Shown here: positions 22,150 through 32,782 of the stretch, piece after piece
How the letters are laid out: each line of letters starts with the position of its first letter
How positions within the stretch are numbered: the stretch's first letter is position 1
Assembly (NCBI GenBank): GCA_947561395.2
Contig: OX387190.1
Location: 9,108,858 to 9,172,857, forward strand
Direction of reading: 5' to 3'
Length of the DNA: 64,000 nt
DNA from: Buxus sempervirens
Taxonomy: Eukaryota; Streptophyta; Magnoliopsida; Buxales; Buxaceae
The notes under the pieces: generated by a model
Database searches by the model: none
What the model was told of the DNA's origin: nothing
What the model saw: only the letters and a program-made list of their open reading frames with translations
Made by a program: the position numbers and the translations under genes

Positions 22150-25100
22150 TCACACATGAAATGAATGACGTGGTGGCTCAAACCCTGATCTCTCGCCAAT
22201 AAAATGACAGTAGCGCTTCCATCCCATCCGAAATCTGTAATCTCTCTTATATGCACGGACATGTTGCTCATACTCCTCCTGTGTCATATGAGCCATGATA
22301 CCAACTGGAGGGAAATCATCATAATAGTAGCACGTCTCTTGCTCTGGTGGCGACGGAGGAGACGGCGCAGGATAACCGGGATGCGCGTATGGAGGGGCTA
22401 CTGGTGCAACTCCAATACCAATAGGTACAACAGGCATAGGATAATATCCGGGCGGATATGGATTCACTGGAAAGATCCCAAATGGATCAGATGTCTGCAT
22501 GTGTGCTCCAGGATATCCGTATGATGTACTATAACTACTAGTATCTGATGAATCTGCTGGCCCAAGCTGCTGAGGATAATAGGCTGGATAGTGTCCCTGG
22601 GTCAGCTGTGGTGGATAGTGAGGATACTGCTCTCCATAAGAACTCGATGATCCTCCAAGATCTAAAGATCCGAAACTCTGTGCCATGGAGGACGAGTCAT
22701 CGTGCATCCCTGTATGCTGTCTCTCCTTGCCTTTCCTCCTCTGAAAGGAATATCCCCCACTCTCATCAGGATCTCTATCTCCGTGGTCAGTATCCTGTGT
22801 GGTATGATGGAAAGCCGCCTCTCCAGTAAATGGGCTCAACCCCGGGCCACTGGTGCCAACACCACCATAACCACCATAATCATCATAACCACGACTAGCA
22901 CCACCATCTCCATCATCATCATCTGAAGATCCGGACTCATCCTCATCATCTGTCTCCCCCTCAATGTCCTCATCAGTCTCCTCCTCATCTGTCTCCTCCC
23001 CCTCCTCCTCCTCCTCCTCTGACAATGAAACATGCCTACGGGCTGGGACTGGGGCTGGGATTGGGGCTGGTGTCGTCGCAGTAGCGGAGGAAGGAACAAC
23101 TCTGATGAGGTTATCCAATGAGTCTCCGCGAACCTCCCCCCTCTCCTCCTCCATAGCTGCGTCTACATCGATGCCCAAGTCTGCTGCAGCCTGGGATATG
23201 ATTGGGCTAGGACTACGATCAGGCTGATCCATCTCAACACATCTAACCCACTCTGCAAATGGATCCTCGTCATCAACTTGATTACTGAATAACATATCCA
23301 AAGGATCATTCACAGTCCCGGCGGCGGTGCCGCGCTCTATCTCTAACTGTTTCGTCCTCAGCCTCATGTTATAATGGCAGAAGACCAACTTCTGTAACCT
23401 CTGATAAGCTAGCCGGTTCCTCTGCTTCATGTGTATGAGTGCGAACGTACTCCAATTGCGCTCACAAGCAGAAGAGGATGCTGTCTGAGCCAATATTCGA
23501 CATGCTAACTTCCTCAGTGTAGGGGCACTTGTGCCATACATCGCCCACCATTCACCTGCATTTACAAATAGAAAATATTAAAAATTATTTAGAAATTAGA
23601 AATTTAAAATATTAATATTCATAATCCCTTGTCACTTACACGGCATCATCTTGTCCCTTGACGCAATCGCTGTAGTCAACCCGAATGAGCCCATCGCATA
23701 TCTAAATTGTATGATCTGGTATTGGAATAATTTGAAATGGTCAATACTTAATAATTAATATAACTATTAAGAAAAAGTGATATCCATAACATAAGTGAAG
23801 TTAAATGCTACGGCCCCCTACCTCGTTTCCAAAATCCCCAACTGATTCTGAATGGGGGTCCAACTTCATGAAAACCTCGTGGACACGAGCGCAGAGATCG
23901 TGCTGTGCGCCAAGATTATCCTTATAATGATATTTAGGATTCAAATAATACGCTACATTGACGATTACCAGAAAAAACATCAGTACAATAATTAAAATAT
24001 AAGTATAAACATGATTCAACATAAAATGATTTAAATAAAATTGTAATTATACCTGCTGCATGCAAAGGATGACCTAGCGACTTCATCCATCTGTCTTTAA
24101 CAATCTTCAGTATCCACTGATGTGATTTGGGTGCTGCGGCCTTAATCTGAGCTTTCATCACCGCCATACACTTAAAAATGGATCCTACGGTAGGATAGGA
24201 ATCTGTGTCAAGCAGCCGCAGTATACGATATATGGGGTGCAGTACAGCAATCAACTCTCGCACATGCTCCCAAAAAGTATTGGACAAAACAATCTCTTCT
24301 ACTCTCCTCCCGGTCTCTTTGCGACTCTGAGCACAACTCGTCCATTCGTCACTGGTAAATAGAGCTCTCAATCCCTGCCTGTTGCTCAGAATACTATCCA
24401 ATGCAATATAGTTCGTACCGAATCTGGTAATCCCTGGCCGAACTAAGTCCCCACCACATTTCTCTCTCATCTTCGCTAGTACGAAATTATGGTTGTACAC
24501 AAATGTGGTGAGTGCTCGTGCATCCTTCAATGTCGTCAGCACATGGCTTCTCTTGCCAATCTCCTCTAGTATCAAGTCAATGGCATGTGCAGCACAGGGC
24601 GCCCAATACAGGTTATACCGCTGCTATAATGTCTTACCGGCTTTCATGAACGCACTGGCACTGTCTGTCACAATCTGAACGACGTTCTCAACGCCAACCT
24701 CCTGTATCACGCTCTCTAATAAGCTGGTAATATAGGGCGCATCCTTGATATTGTGTGATGCGTCAACAGATCTCACGAACACTGCCCTGCCTCTACAATA
24801 CACCATAAAATTGATGATGGACAGTTTAGTAGGACCTGTCCATCCATCACACATGATCGTAACTCCAAACTGCTCCCAGTGGGGTCGTAGCGATGTAATA
24901 AACTCTCTCATCTCTGCCTCCTCCTGATCCAAGTACGTACCCATAATCTCCCGTGGCGTAGGAGGCAAGACTCCCTGACCCGACTCCTGGATAACATTGA
25001 CCATGTTCTTGAAATGGGGGCTCGCTGCTGCATTCGCTGGAATGTGATTGAAGATAAAAAATTTTGATATAAACTTCCCCATTTTCTCCCTGACAGTGCC

Positions 25101-25739
25101 CTTGCTCCACACATCCTTCAATTTCTTCTGCTTGGCACCAGATGAACGCCACATACTCGGCTCCATAGGATAATCAGGCATCCTGGTGCTAGGTCTAGCC
25201 CCAGCCCCATGTCTAGAACTAGGAGTAGTAGCATCAACATCTGCATCTCCTCTAGACGTACCACCCCTGTGAAATCCATGCCTCGCAGCCTCTGCTCTAT
25301 CAAACTCAGACTGCAAAGATGCTTGCACTGAGGCTCTGAATGCTGCCCTCTCTCCCTCTGTCACATACTCGGGTGGGTACACCATATCATCGTCGTCATC
25401 AATATCAGGAGCCACAGAGGGTCCGATAGGCTCTGCCAATCTATGTCTAACCTCCTCCCGTGCATGCCTCTTCCCCTCCCTAGCTGCACTCCCTGATGCC
25501 AAGTGTTGTTGCATCAGCTTTTTAACCTCTGGAGGGACTTGACGACAGTTGGCCACGTTATTGTAGCCGTGTGCCAAATGCTGCTTCAATCGTGATACTC
25601 CACCACCCTTTATGACTTGGTGGCAATAGTTGCAGACCGTCTTATTTCTGTCTCCCTCGAATCTCGTGCAATGGGCCCAACCAATATCCAGCCTCCTACC
25701 AGCATCTCTGCCCTCTCCACTACCACTGCCAGATGCCAT
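22150..25739 (-). pseudogene. hAT transposase, four exons, one in-frame stop
   Basis: Exons on the minus strand: 25739-24053, 23952-23822, 23715-23640 and 23555-22150. All introns are GT-AG, phases agree, and the total is 1100 codons with the stop at 22150. Exon 1 has a BED-type zinc finger (CNYCHQ ... HLAH, about residues 20-60), an acidic linker and a DUF659 domain (DGWTG, INFMVYC, VTDSASA, about 280-365). It then continues into the hAT RNase-H-like region (CAAHAIDL, about 380). Exon 4 starts in EWWAMYG and holds the hAT dimerisation region (SSACERNWSTF, RNRLAYQRLQKLV). About 300 C-terminal residues are disordered: Asp/Glu-rich, then Pro/Tyr-rich. The only visible defect is a TAG at 24624-24626 after AGKTL. 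It could be a recently inactivated copy or an allele. A domesticated host gene is unlikely given the flanking terminal repeats. Confidence 0.9.
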
Positions 25740-25906
25740 ACTGTCTATCCGTCTGACTGTCTCTAACAGACTAACCAGAAAGTACTACACTGGAATCTGA
25801 ACACCTGCACAAACGCACAGACGCACAATAAGTCAATAACAGAGCACAATAACAAATTATAAATATTAATCCACATTAGACAATACTAACATTACCAACT
25901 AATTAA

Positions 25907-26700
25907 TAACTAATTAATTTTCGGATTAATTAATTCCAAAAAATAAAAAATATAAAAAAAAATTATATAAACTCCAATTATTTAACATAAATCATTCTAC
26001 AATAACTAAATCAATTTAATGAATTTAATTTGCTTATTTATCTTTTTTTATTAATTTTATTAATAACTAATTAATTTTCGGATTAATTAATTCCAAAAAA
26101 TAAAAAATATATAAAAAAACTATATAAACTCCAATTATTTAACATAAATCATTCTACAATAACTAAATCAATGTAATGAATTTAATTTGAGTATTTATCT
26201 TTTTTTATTAATTTTATTAATAACTAATTAATTTTCGGATTAATTAATTCCAAAAAATCAAAAATATATAAAAAAACTATATAAACTCCAATTATTTAAC
26301 ATAAATCATTCTACAATAACTAAATCAATGTAATGAATCTAATTTGAGTATTTATCTTTTTTATTAATTTTATTAATAACTAATTAATTTTCGGATTAAT
26401 TAATTCCAAAAAATCAAAAATATATAAAAATTTATATAAACTCCAATTATTTAACATAAATCATTCTACAATAACTAAATCAATTTTATGAATTGAATTT
26501 GAGTATTTATCTTTTTTATTAATTTTATTAATAATTAATTAATTTTCGGATTAATTAATTCCAAAAAAATCAAAAATACATAAAAAATTATATAAACTCA
26601 AAATTTTTAACATAAATAATTCTATAATAAATAAATCAATTTTATGTATTAAATTTGGCAACTTATCTATTTTTCTTCATTTTATAAATTATATATCAAT
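25907..26700. repeat. Tandem array, 155-157 bp AT-rich unit
   Basis: The word TAA(C/T)TAATTAATTTTCGG recurs at 25907, 26064, 26221, 26377 and 26532, with a degenerate sixth near 26687, giving periods of 157, 157, 156, 155 and about 155. Units also share ATAAATCATTCTACAATAAC. The array lies between the transposase start and the right end of the hAT, on the promoter side of the gene. Confidence 0.95.
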
Positions 26701-26750
26701 TTTCGGATTTAAAAATTAATAAAAAAATTAATTTTCTAAAAAATTAATCC

Positions 26751-26938
26751 GGGGGCACCAATTTGTAGATCGGGTGCCCCCATCTAACATATATAATTAT
26801 CAAAGTCAACAACAATATTTATCTAATTTTAATGAATTAAAAAGAAATTATATGCATTTTCGACACAAATAATTGCAAAAAATATTTTTTTTGTGCAAAA
26901 AATAAAACGCCGACACCCATCTGTAGATCGGGTGTCGG
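26751..26938. repeat. Pair of related stem-loops with shared loop
   Basis: Stem-loop 1 has arms GGGGGCACC (26751-26759) and GGTGCCCCC (26773-26781). Stem-loop 2 has arms CCGACACCC (26910-26918) and GGGTGTCGG (26930-26938). Both loops contain TGTAGATC. The stems differ, yet both stay fully paired, so at least one pair has changed on both sides. They belong to the right part of the hAT. Confidence 0.85.
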
Positions 26939-27203
26939 GCTTCAACATATAAAAAATTCAACACATTCCACAAGCATTTCATCAAAAAATTTTGAAAAAA
27001 TCGATCTTACCCCAACGTGTGCAATGAACCAAGCTTGATTCTCCACAAAATCCAAAAATTCCTCTCTCAAACCAGTGTAAACTTGCTAGATGTTGAAAAA
27101 CGACCAAAACCCTGTCTAATCCACGCCAAAATCGAGCCAAAATACCCCCCCCCCAAAGCATACGGCTATACCCCCTTCGTCTTCCCCTTTTTTTTTATGT
27201 TCA

Positions 27204-27237
27204 GGTCGATTTGGGCGAAATTTCGCCCAAATCGACC
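27204..27237. repeat. Perfect 34-bp palindrome, right end of hAT
   Basis: The arms are GGTCGATTTGGGCGAAA (27204-27220) and the exact complement (27221-27237), with no spacer. It mirrors the GGT..TGGGCG/CGCCCA hairpin at the left end of the element, which supports calling both as its subterminal repeats. As single-stranded DNA it would form a 17-bp stem with no free loop. Confidence 0.95.
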
Positions 27238-27280
27238 GGCGCCTCGTCAAATTCCGCGCGCACGTGTGCGAAACGCAATC

Positions 27281-27971
27281 ACACTTAGCGATTATCTAAT
27301 ACGAATTGTGTGTAGAACAGGGAAACATTCTTTTAAATTACATTGTTGTCCTTAACATATTAATTGACTGATTCAGCCATTCAAAATTTTTTATTTAACA
27401 TAAAAATACATTAGTAAGTCATGGATTTATTTTTACATCTTTTGGATAATTTTGTAATTTTAATCAGTAGACCAGGGAGAAAACACTTACTACGAAAAGA
27501 GGGCATTTTTGTTGTTAGGAGTAGTTAAATTTCTTTTTATATTAACAAATATTTATGAAGAGTTTTTGTTAATAATTACAAAAAACAAAATGTGAGGATA
27601 TTAAAAGTTATTATAGTTAATATATATTAGATAAATAGAAGTTACTATTTATTAAGAGTTTGCATTGTAATAGGATACCAAATTGAAACAAAACTTGGAA
27701 GACTTTATATAAGAGAGAAGCTGGGTTTTAGACTTCTACTCAGGGTGAATTGCTTTTTAGTAATATTTTTTAAACATAATCTAGATTCAGTTATCTAATT
27801 CTTGATAATTAGAATTTAATTATGTTTTAAAATAATTGAGAATAAGTATCGTTTTCCATGAAAGATTTCTTCCAAAGTTATCTTGATAGACTTGTAAACA
27901 ATTTATTTCTTATCGTCTTTAATGAGTTTTAGAAGTTGAGGACATTTTTAGAGGTACTCCAAGTTGGAGCC
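27281..27971. other. AT-rich stretch with a promoter-like block
   Basis: No coding or named repeat is recognised. A TTTATATAAGAGAG box near 27705 is followed about 55 bp later by an ACTCAGG|GTGAATT donor-like site, resembling the promoter plus first exon of the LTRs nearby. It may be LTR remains that continue past the hAT insertion, but I could not align it with confidence. Confidence 0.35.
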
Positions 27972-28171
27972 TAGGGATGCTTACCGGGCCATGCCGGGCC
28001 ATATACCCTGGGCTTTCAGCCCATTTAGGCACGACCCGCCAGGGCACGTGGCCCGGTGGACCGTGGCATGCTCGGCACGGGCCTACGAGCCGCCTTGCCT
28101 GGCCCGCCATTGGCTAGCCCTCTTTTCCCTCCAAAAAAGTGGTTTTAACCACTTTTTTGGCACTTTTACCG

Positions 28172-28223
28172 CCCCCCCCCCCCCCAACAGCTATATAACA
28201 TCCATATTTTGGGGGGGGGGGGG
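28172..28223. repeat. C-run and G-run facing each other
   Basis: Fourteen C (28172-28185) and, 25 bases later, thirteen G (28211-28223) on the same strand can pair as a hairpin across a loop containing TATATAAC. Such runs are prone to length errors in sequencing, so counts may not be exact. The pair lies in the 5' part of the Ac-like hAT, upstream of its TATA box. Confidence 0.85.
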
Positions 28224-28323
28224 TATGGTTGTAATTGACTATTAAAGACCTTTTCTACCCTTCCAACTGCCAAATAACAGTCATATTGGAGGGTAGAGGT
28301 GGTGCAAAACCACTTTTGGTTAT

Positions 28324-28332
28324 CTATAAATA
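28324..28332 (+). promoter_or_regulatory. TATA box of the Ac-like transposase gene
   Basis: CTATAAATAGGCC lies about 500 bp upstream of the first ATG at 28834. A CT-rich leader follows (28345-28400), then a likely 5' UTR intron with donor AAAGAG|GTATTC near 28510 and acceptor CTATAG near 28769. Spacing and composition are those of a plant core promoter. Confidence 0.6.
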
Positions 28333-29404
28333 GGCCTACCCTTTCCCACTCCAAATCACACATCTTCTACAATCTCTTACTCTCTTCTACAATCTCTCTA
28401 GCCTATCAAGAAATAGTTATTTTGCTTAAATTGTTCAAGCATCAAAAGTGGGAAATTAGACTCTGGAGGTTGAAGGCTTCAACTACAAAGTTCAAGCTTC
28501 ATTCTAAAGAGGTATTCTTCTATTTAATTTTCTGATTTTAAAATTAGTATAAATATTATATATATAAGTAAGTCTCTCCTTCTACCTTTCTTATTATTTT
28601 AAAGCCTAGTATAGTGGGTGAATATTGTGTAACTAAGTGTATCTCTAGGAAAGTTCTATCATAAAGGACGAGATAATTGCCTAAGGAAAGTGGATTTTAA
28701 GCGAGACCGTTTGTGACCCCTCCACTTACCTGGGAATTTTTGCATAATTATTCCTCGTTTTACTATAGGTAGTGTATCACAAAAAATTTATTATTATATT
28801 ATTTATTAAGAATTTTTTTTTCGAAATTTGATAATGGACCCCAGGCATCCTATGTTCTTTAACACTAAGGAAAGGGAATTTCTTAGACCCTGTTCTGCCC
28901 CAACTTTTTCTGATGATGTGACCCAATCCCCATATGGTGACCCTCCCATCCAAGATCATGAAATTGAGTTGCCTTTCCAAGAGATGAGATCATCTTCCCT
29001 ACCCCCTAGGAGCACCAAGAGGAGTAGAACCTCCGGTGTCTGGCTAAATTTTACAATTGAAACTATAGGGAGTGAAGAGAGGGCAGTTTGTAACCACTGA
29101 AAAAAAAATTTTAGTTGTAAAAGAAAAAATGGTACATGCCACTTGCAATGCATTTGCAGAAATGCCTTCCAAAACATGGCCAAATAGACCTTAGGCAAGC
29201 CCAAATTTCCAGCAGTGGTGTTAATTTTGGTAATTTTGTTTTTAATCAAGAAGAAACTAGGCTTGAAATAGTAACGTGGGTAATACAAGAAGAATTACCC
29301 TTTAGATTAATAAAATCTAAAAGATTTAACCGTCTAATAATCAAATATCTAGCACCAGGATATAAATCCTTCTCACGCTACACTTTAAGAAAGGATGCTA
29401 TAAC

Positions 29405-32400
29405 TGTAAGCACCTCATTTTTGCGCTCCCATAAAAACCAGAAATGCAAACCCTGGACAGAAAGTCAAACCCTAAGGGGTGAAAAGTTGACTTTTTGATC
29501 AAGTGAAAATTGGCCACCTCGCTTTATGCCATTGGATAGAGAATTTCGACACGGTTCCAACGCAACTGAGTTTGCAGGAATCGAGGTCCGGATGAAGGTT
29601 CTGCGGGCGGTCAAACCTTAGCAGAGACAAAAGTTGACTTTCTGCTAAAATCCGATCCAGAGGCCTACCACTAGGTCATTGGATAGAGAATCTCGACACG
29701 GTTCCAACGGAACTGAGTTTGCAGGAATCGGGGTCCGGATGAAGGTTCTGCGGGCGGTCAAACCTGAGCAAAGCCAAAAGTTGACTTTCTGCTAAAATCG
29801 GATCCAGAGGCCTACCCCTAGGTCATTGGATAGAGAATCTCGACACGGTTCCAACGCAACTGAGTTTGCAGGAATCGGGGTCCGGATGAAGGTTTTGCGG
29901 GCGGTCAAACTTGAGCAGAGCCAAAAGTTGACTTTCCGCTAAAATCCGATCCAGAGGCCTACCCCTAGGTCATGGGATATAGGGCTCCGATACAATTCTA
30001 ACGCAACTAAGTTTGCCCAGATCGGAGCCCGGATGAAGAAAATATGAGTTGACGAAATTCCCGAGCAGCAAAACCGGCAAACTGCGCACGTGGCAAAGAG
30101 CAACACACGTGGCAAGTTGCGTAGGAAAATATCTCGGGGATCAAATCCGTAAATATCCAAACATTCAAAAGATCCCAGGGACCAATCTGAAAATATCTGA
30201 AAATATCTAAATAAAATAATATTAAATCCAAATATCCCAGGGACTATATCTTAATTTCCGGATTTTTTAGACAAAACCGTGGCCGCATTAAATGTTTGGC
30301 AATGATTTTGTCGCTCGCGCCGAGCGGCAGCAAGTGGGCGCGAGCTGGGCGCCAAAGTTGGCGGATACCCCTTTCTCCTTCTATAAAAGCCGCAGCAGCC
30401 TTCATTTGCAGGGGTTCGACATTTTTTTGGTTGGACATTTTTTGGTTCGGCATTTTTTTGGAGGGGCTTTCTTCCTGAGTGGGTTTTATTCCTTTTGCAT
30501 CGGCTTCTTCTTCGTTGGGCGTTCGAAGGTGGTCTTGACCACCATCTTCCCCAAGGAAAAAACAGAACAGTCACCCTTGGCCTTTCCCCTTCCTCTCCTT
30601 CCTCGACGAACCCGAAGGAGGTCAGGCTGTTGGTGCGAGAAGAAGGAGGCTCCGGCAGCGGCTCATTAGCCCCAAGGAACCCTCCGGCCTGCTCTACAAA
30701 GGTTTGGAACCAAGGTGAACTCTCTCTCTGTTATTGTTTTAACATGTATAAATCGAGCATGTTTCCCATTTTAGCATGTTGTTTTTTTTGTTCTTGCTTG
30801 TTTGATTCGAAGGTGGGAGTCTGTTCCCAGGATCACCTCCTCTGATCTCATGTACCCCGATAAGGCCCCCAGTTCCCTTCTTTGTATGTTCTGTTAATGT
30901 TTTGTTTCCGATTTTATAGGTTTCCAGAGAGATTGGGAGTTGTGTGGTGAAGTAGTTTAGTTAATTCCAATACAAGTTTAAGTGTCTTCTGGGGAGTTGT
31001 CGAAGCCCTGGGAGGGCTCACAGAGCTTAAAAAACCAGTTACAGAGCTTCAAAACCTTAAAAATGGAGTTTAAAAATCAAACAGTGAGCATCGGGTGTCC
31101 GCCGAGTTCGCGCGAAGCTCACGCTCACTTCGAGCGAGGCTCGAGCTCTGAGCTTCGCGCAAGCGCTTTTTGCGCTTCGCGGTTTTTTTTTTTTCGGTCC
31201 GCCCGGCCCGCGCCTAGTGCCCAAGGTTGGCGCATACCCCTAAAACATGCCGAATTGCTATTTTTTTTTAAAATTCTGAAAATACCCTTTACCGTACTGC
31301 GGGGGGCTTCGCCCCTCGCACCCCCCACCCCCTTTGTTCACTGCGCGTCCAACTAGTTCCTTGGTGCGGGTACCTCCCCTTGGACCCAGCATAATGAGCT
31401 AGTCTCTCCTTGATAAATGTTGATTTTGATATGTTTCTTTGACATATATGCTGTAACTTTTACTAGATATGGATGGTATTACAAACTGAACCAAATAAAC
31501 CAACAGGGTTTCCGGGTCACCCGGAAACCCAACATGGGACTTGGACCCCCCGGTCCAACTTGATTTCCTGTGGGCCTTCCAACGGGGCCCACCCAGCCCA
31601 ATAAGCACAAATGAAATGAATGCATGTAACTTAATCAAGATAAGTGAAATTAACCGACTAAACCGGGCGAGCCAAACCTAATGCGGCCCACTCGGACATA
31701 TTAGTGAATTGATGCATGAAATGCGTGGTTTGACCGAGACCAAGGGCAAAGGGCCTACCGGGCCCGCCAAAACCCACCAACCGAACCAAGGAAGGGTGCA
31801 AACCCTAACTTCTAGTAACTTGGGCTTACAGGCTCAGATTTGGACTACGGGCCCCAAGCCCAGTGTCCAACTCACTTTGGCAAATTAAAAAGATAAATCC
31901 AACAAAAAACTTGGCCACCATGTGGGCCCACCTTAGGGGCCCACAAACCAACCCGGCCCACCTTTTCATGGAAAACACTTAAACTTCAAATCGGAACCTA
32001 AAGTAAAATCAATACACTTAACCAAAACCCAAAGGGCCTCCTAGGATAGACCGAGGCCCACAAGGGTACATGGGCTTGCCTAAGCCCACCAAGGACACCA
32101 TGGGCCTTCCAACGGGGCCCACCCAACCAGACTCAGATTACCTAATTAATCAAGATAAAAGCAATTAAAGGGACCCACACCACTCAGGTGGTCCCGCCAG
32201 ACTTAACCAAACCGCATATCGGATTAGGAATCGGGTGAGACCAAAATAAGCTGACTCAAACCAGGATACACCTAAGGGACCTGTCTCCTGACGGGGTGGA
32301 CCGGGGTGTCTACGGACTTCCCCGGGCCGCAACCGAGACCCTACTTAGAATCTCAAAGCCGTAGACCAAAAGCCCTAATAGACAAGATTAGGCATCCAGG

Positions 32401-32470
32401 TGTCCGCCTGCACCCCATCAAGCGGTGGTGACTCCAAATTCCCCCGTGCCGCGTTTCCCACGCGCGCACA
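29405..32470 (+). mobile_element. Solo LTR, Tat/Ogre-type family, TSD ATAAC
   Basis: Exact duplications ATAAC at 29400-29404 and 32471-32475 bound 3066 bp starting TGTAAGCACCTC and ending GCGCGCACA. Near the start are four tandem copies of a 147-bp unit, then paired G-boxes (30087-30092 and 30106-30111) and TATAAAA at 30382-30388. A GC-rich block with GCGCTTTTTGCGCTTCGC lies at about 31100-31200. The conserved end segment, CGGGGTGTCTACGG (about 32302) to CCCCATCAAGCGG (about 32412), matches 56940-57050 and, reversed, 16700-16830. It sits inside the transposase sequence of the Ac-like hAT. Confidence 0.95.
29531..30118 (+). repeat. Four tandem 147-bp repeats
   Basis: The word AT(T)GG(A)TAGAGAAT recurs at 29531, 29678 and 29825, with a diverged fourth at 29972; each step is exactly 147 bp. 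Every unit carries CGACACGGTTCCAACG and GGTCCGGATGAAGG. The reverse copies at 19262-19850 and single units at 55589-55911 are homologous. Confidence 0.95.
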
Positions 32471-32782
32471 ATAACATTATATGAAAAATGAAAACCAGAT
32501 TAATAAAAACTTTTTGAAACAATAACTTTAAGGTAGCTTTAACCTTAGATATCTGGACAAGTAGACAACAAATAAGTTATTTAGCTATAACTTCACATTA
32601 TATAGATGAGAATTGGAGTACGGAAAAAAGAATACTAACTTTTCAATCACCAAATTTTAGATATTCTGGACCAGCTATAGCAAATACTATAGCACATAAT
32701 ATAAGAAAATATAAAATACAAAATAAAGTAATGGCTCTAGCACTTGATAATGCAAGTGCTAATAATGTTGCAATAGATATAT

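Larger units (their letters stand above)
21693..27280 (-). mobile_element. Autonomous-type hAT transposon (DUF659/BED class)
   Basis: About 5.6 kb. It carries one reverse-strand transposase gene (22150-25739), a tandem array upstream of it, and matching GC-rich subterminal hairpins at both ends. Left hairpins are 21721-21746 (CTGGGCG/CGCCCAG), 21747-21778 and 21827-21866; right is a 34-bp palindrome at 27204-27237. Both ends share the plan GGT-GA-TGGGCG..CGCCCA-TC-ACC next to GAATTT. I could not fix the terminal bases or the 8-bp duplication, so ends are approximate to about 20 bp. The element sits in a chromovirus LTR start. Confidence 0.8.

Noticed and set aside
22202-23230. Plus-strand frames opposite the hAT transposase tail (Arg- or Ser-rich)
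   Set aside because: They are shadows of the Asp/Glu-rich and Pro/Tyr-rich tail on the other strand.
22150-25739. A domesticated host gene derived from hAT
   Set aside because: An in-frame stop, adjacent subterminal hairpins and insertion inside an LTR fit a mobile element better.
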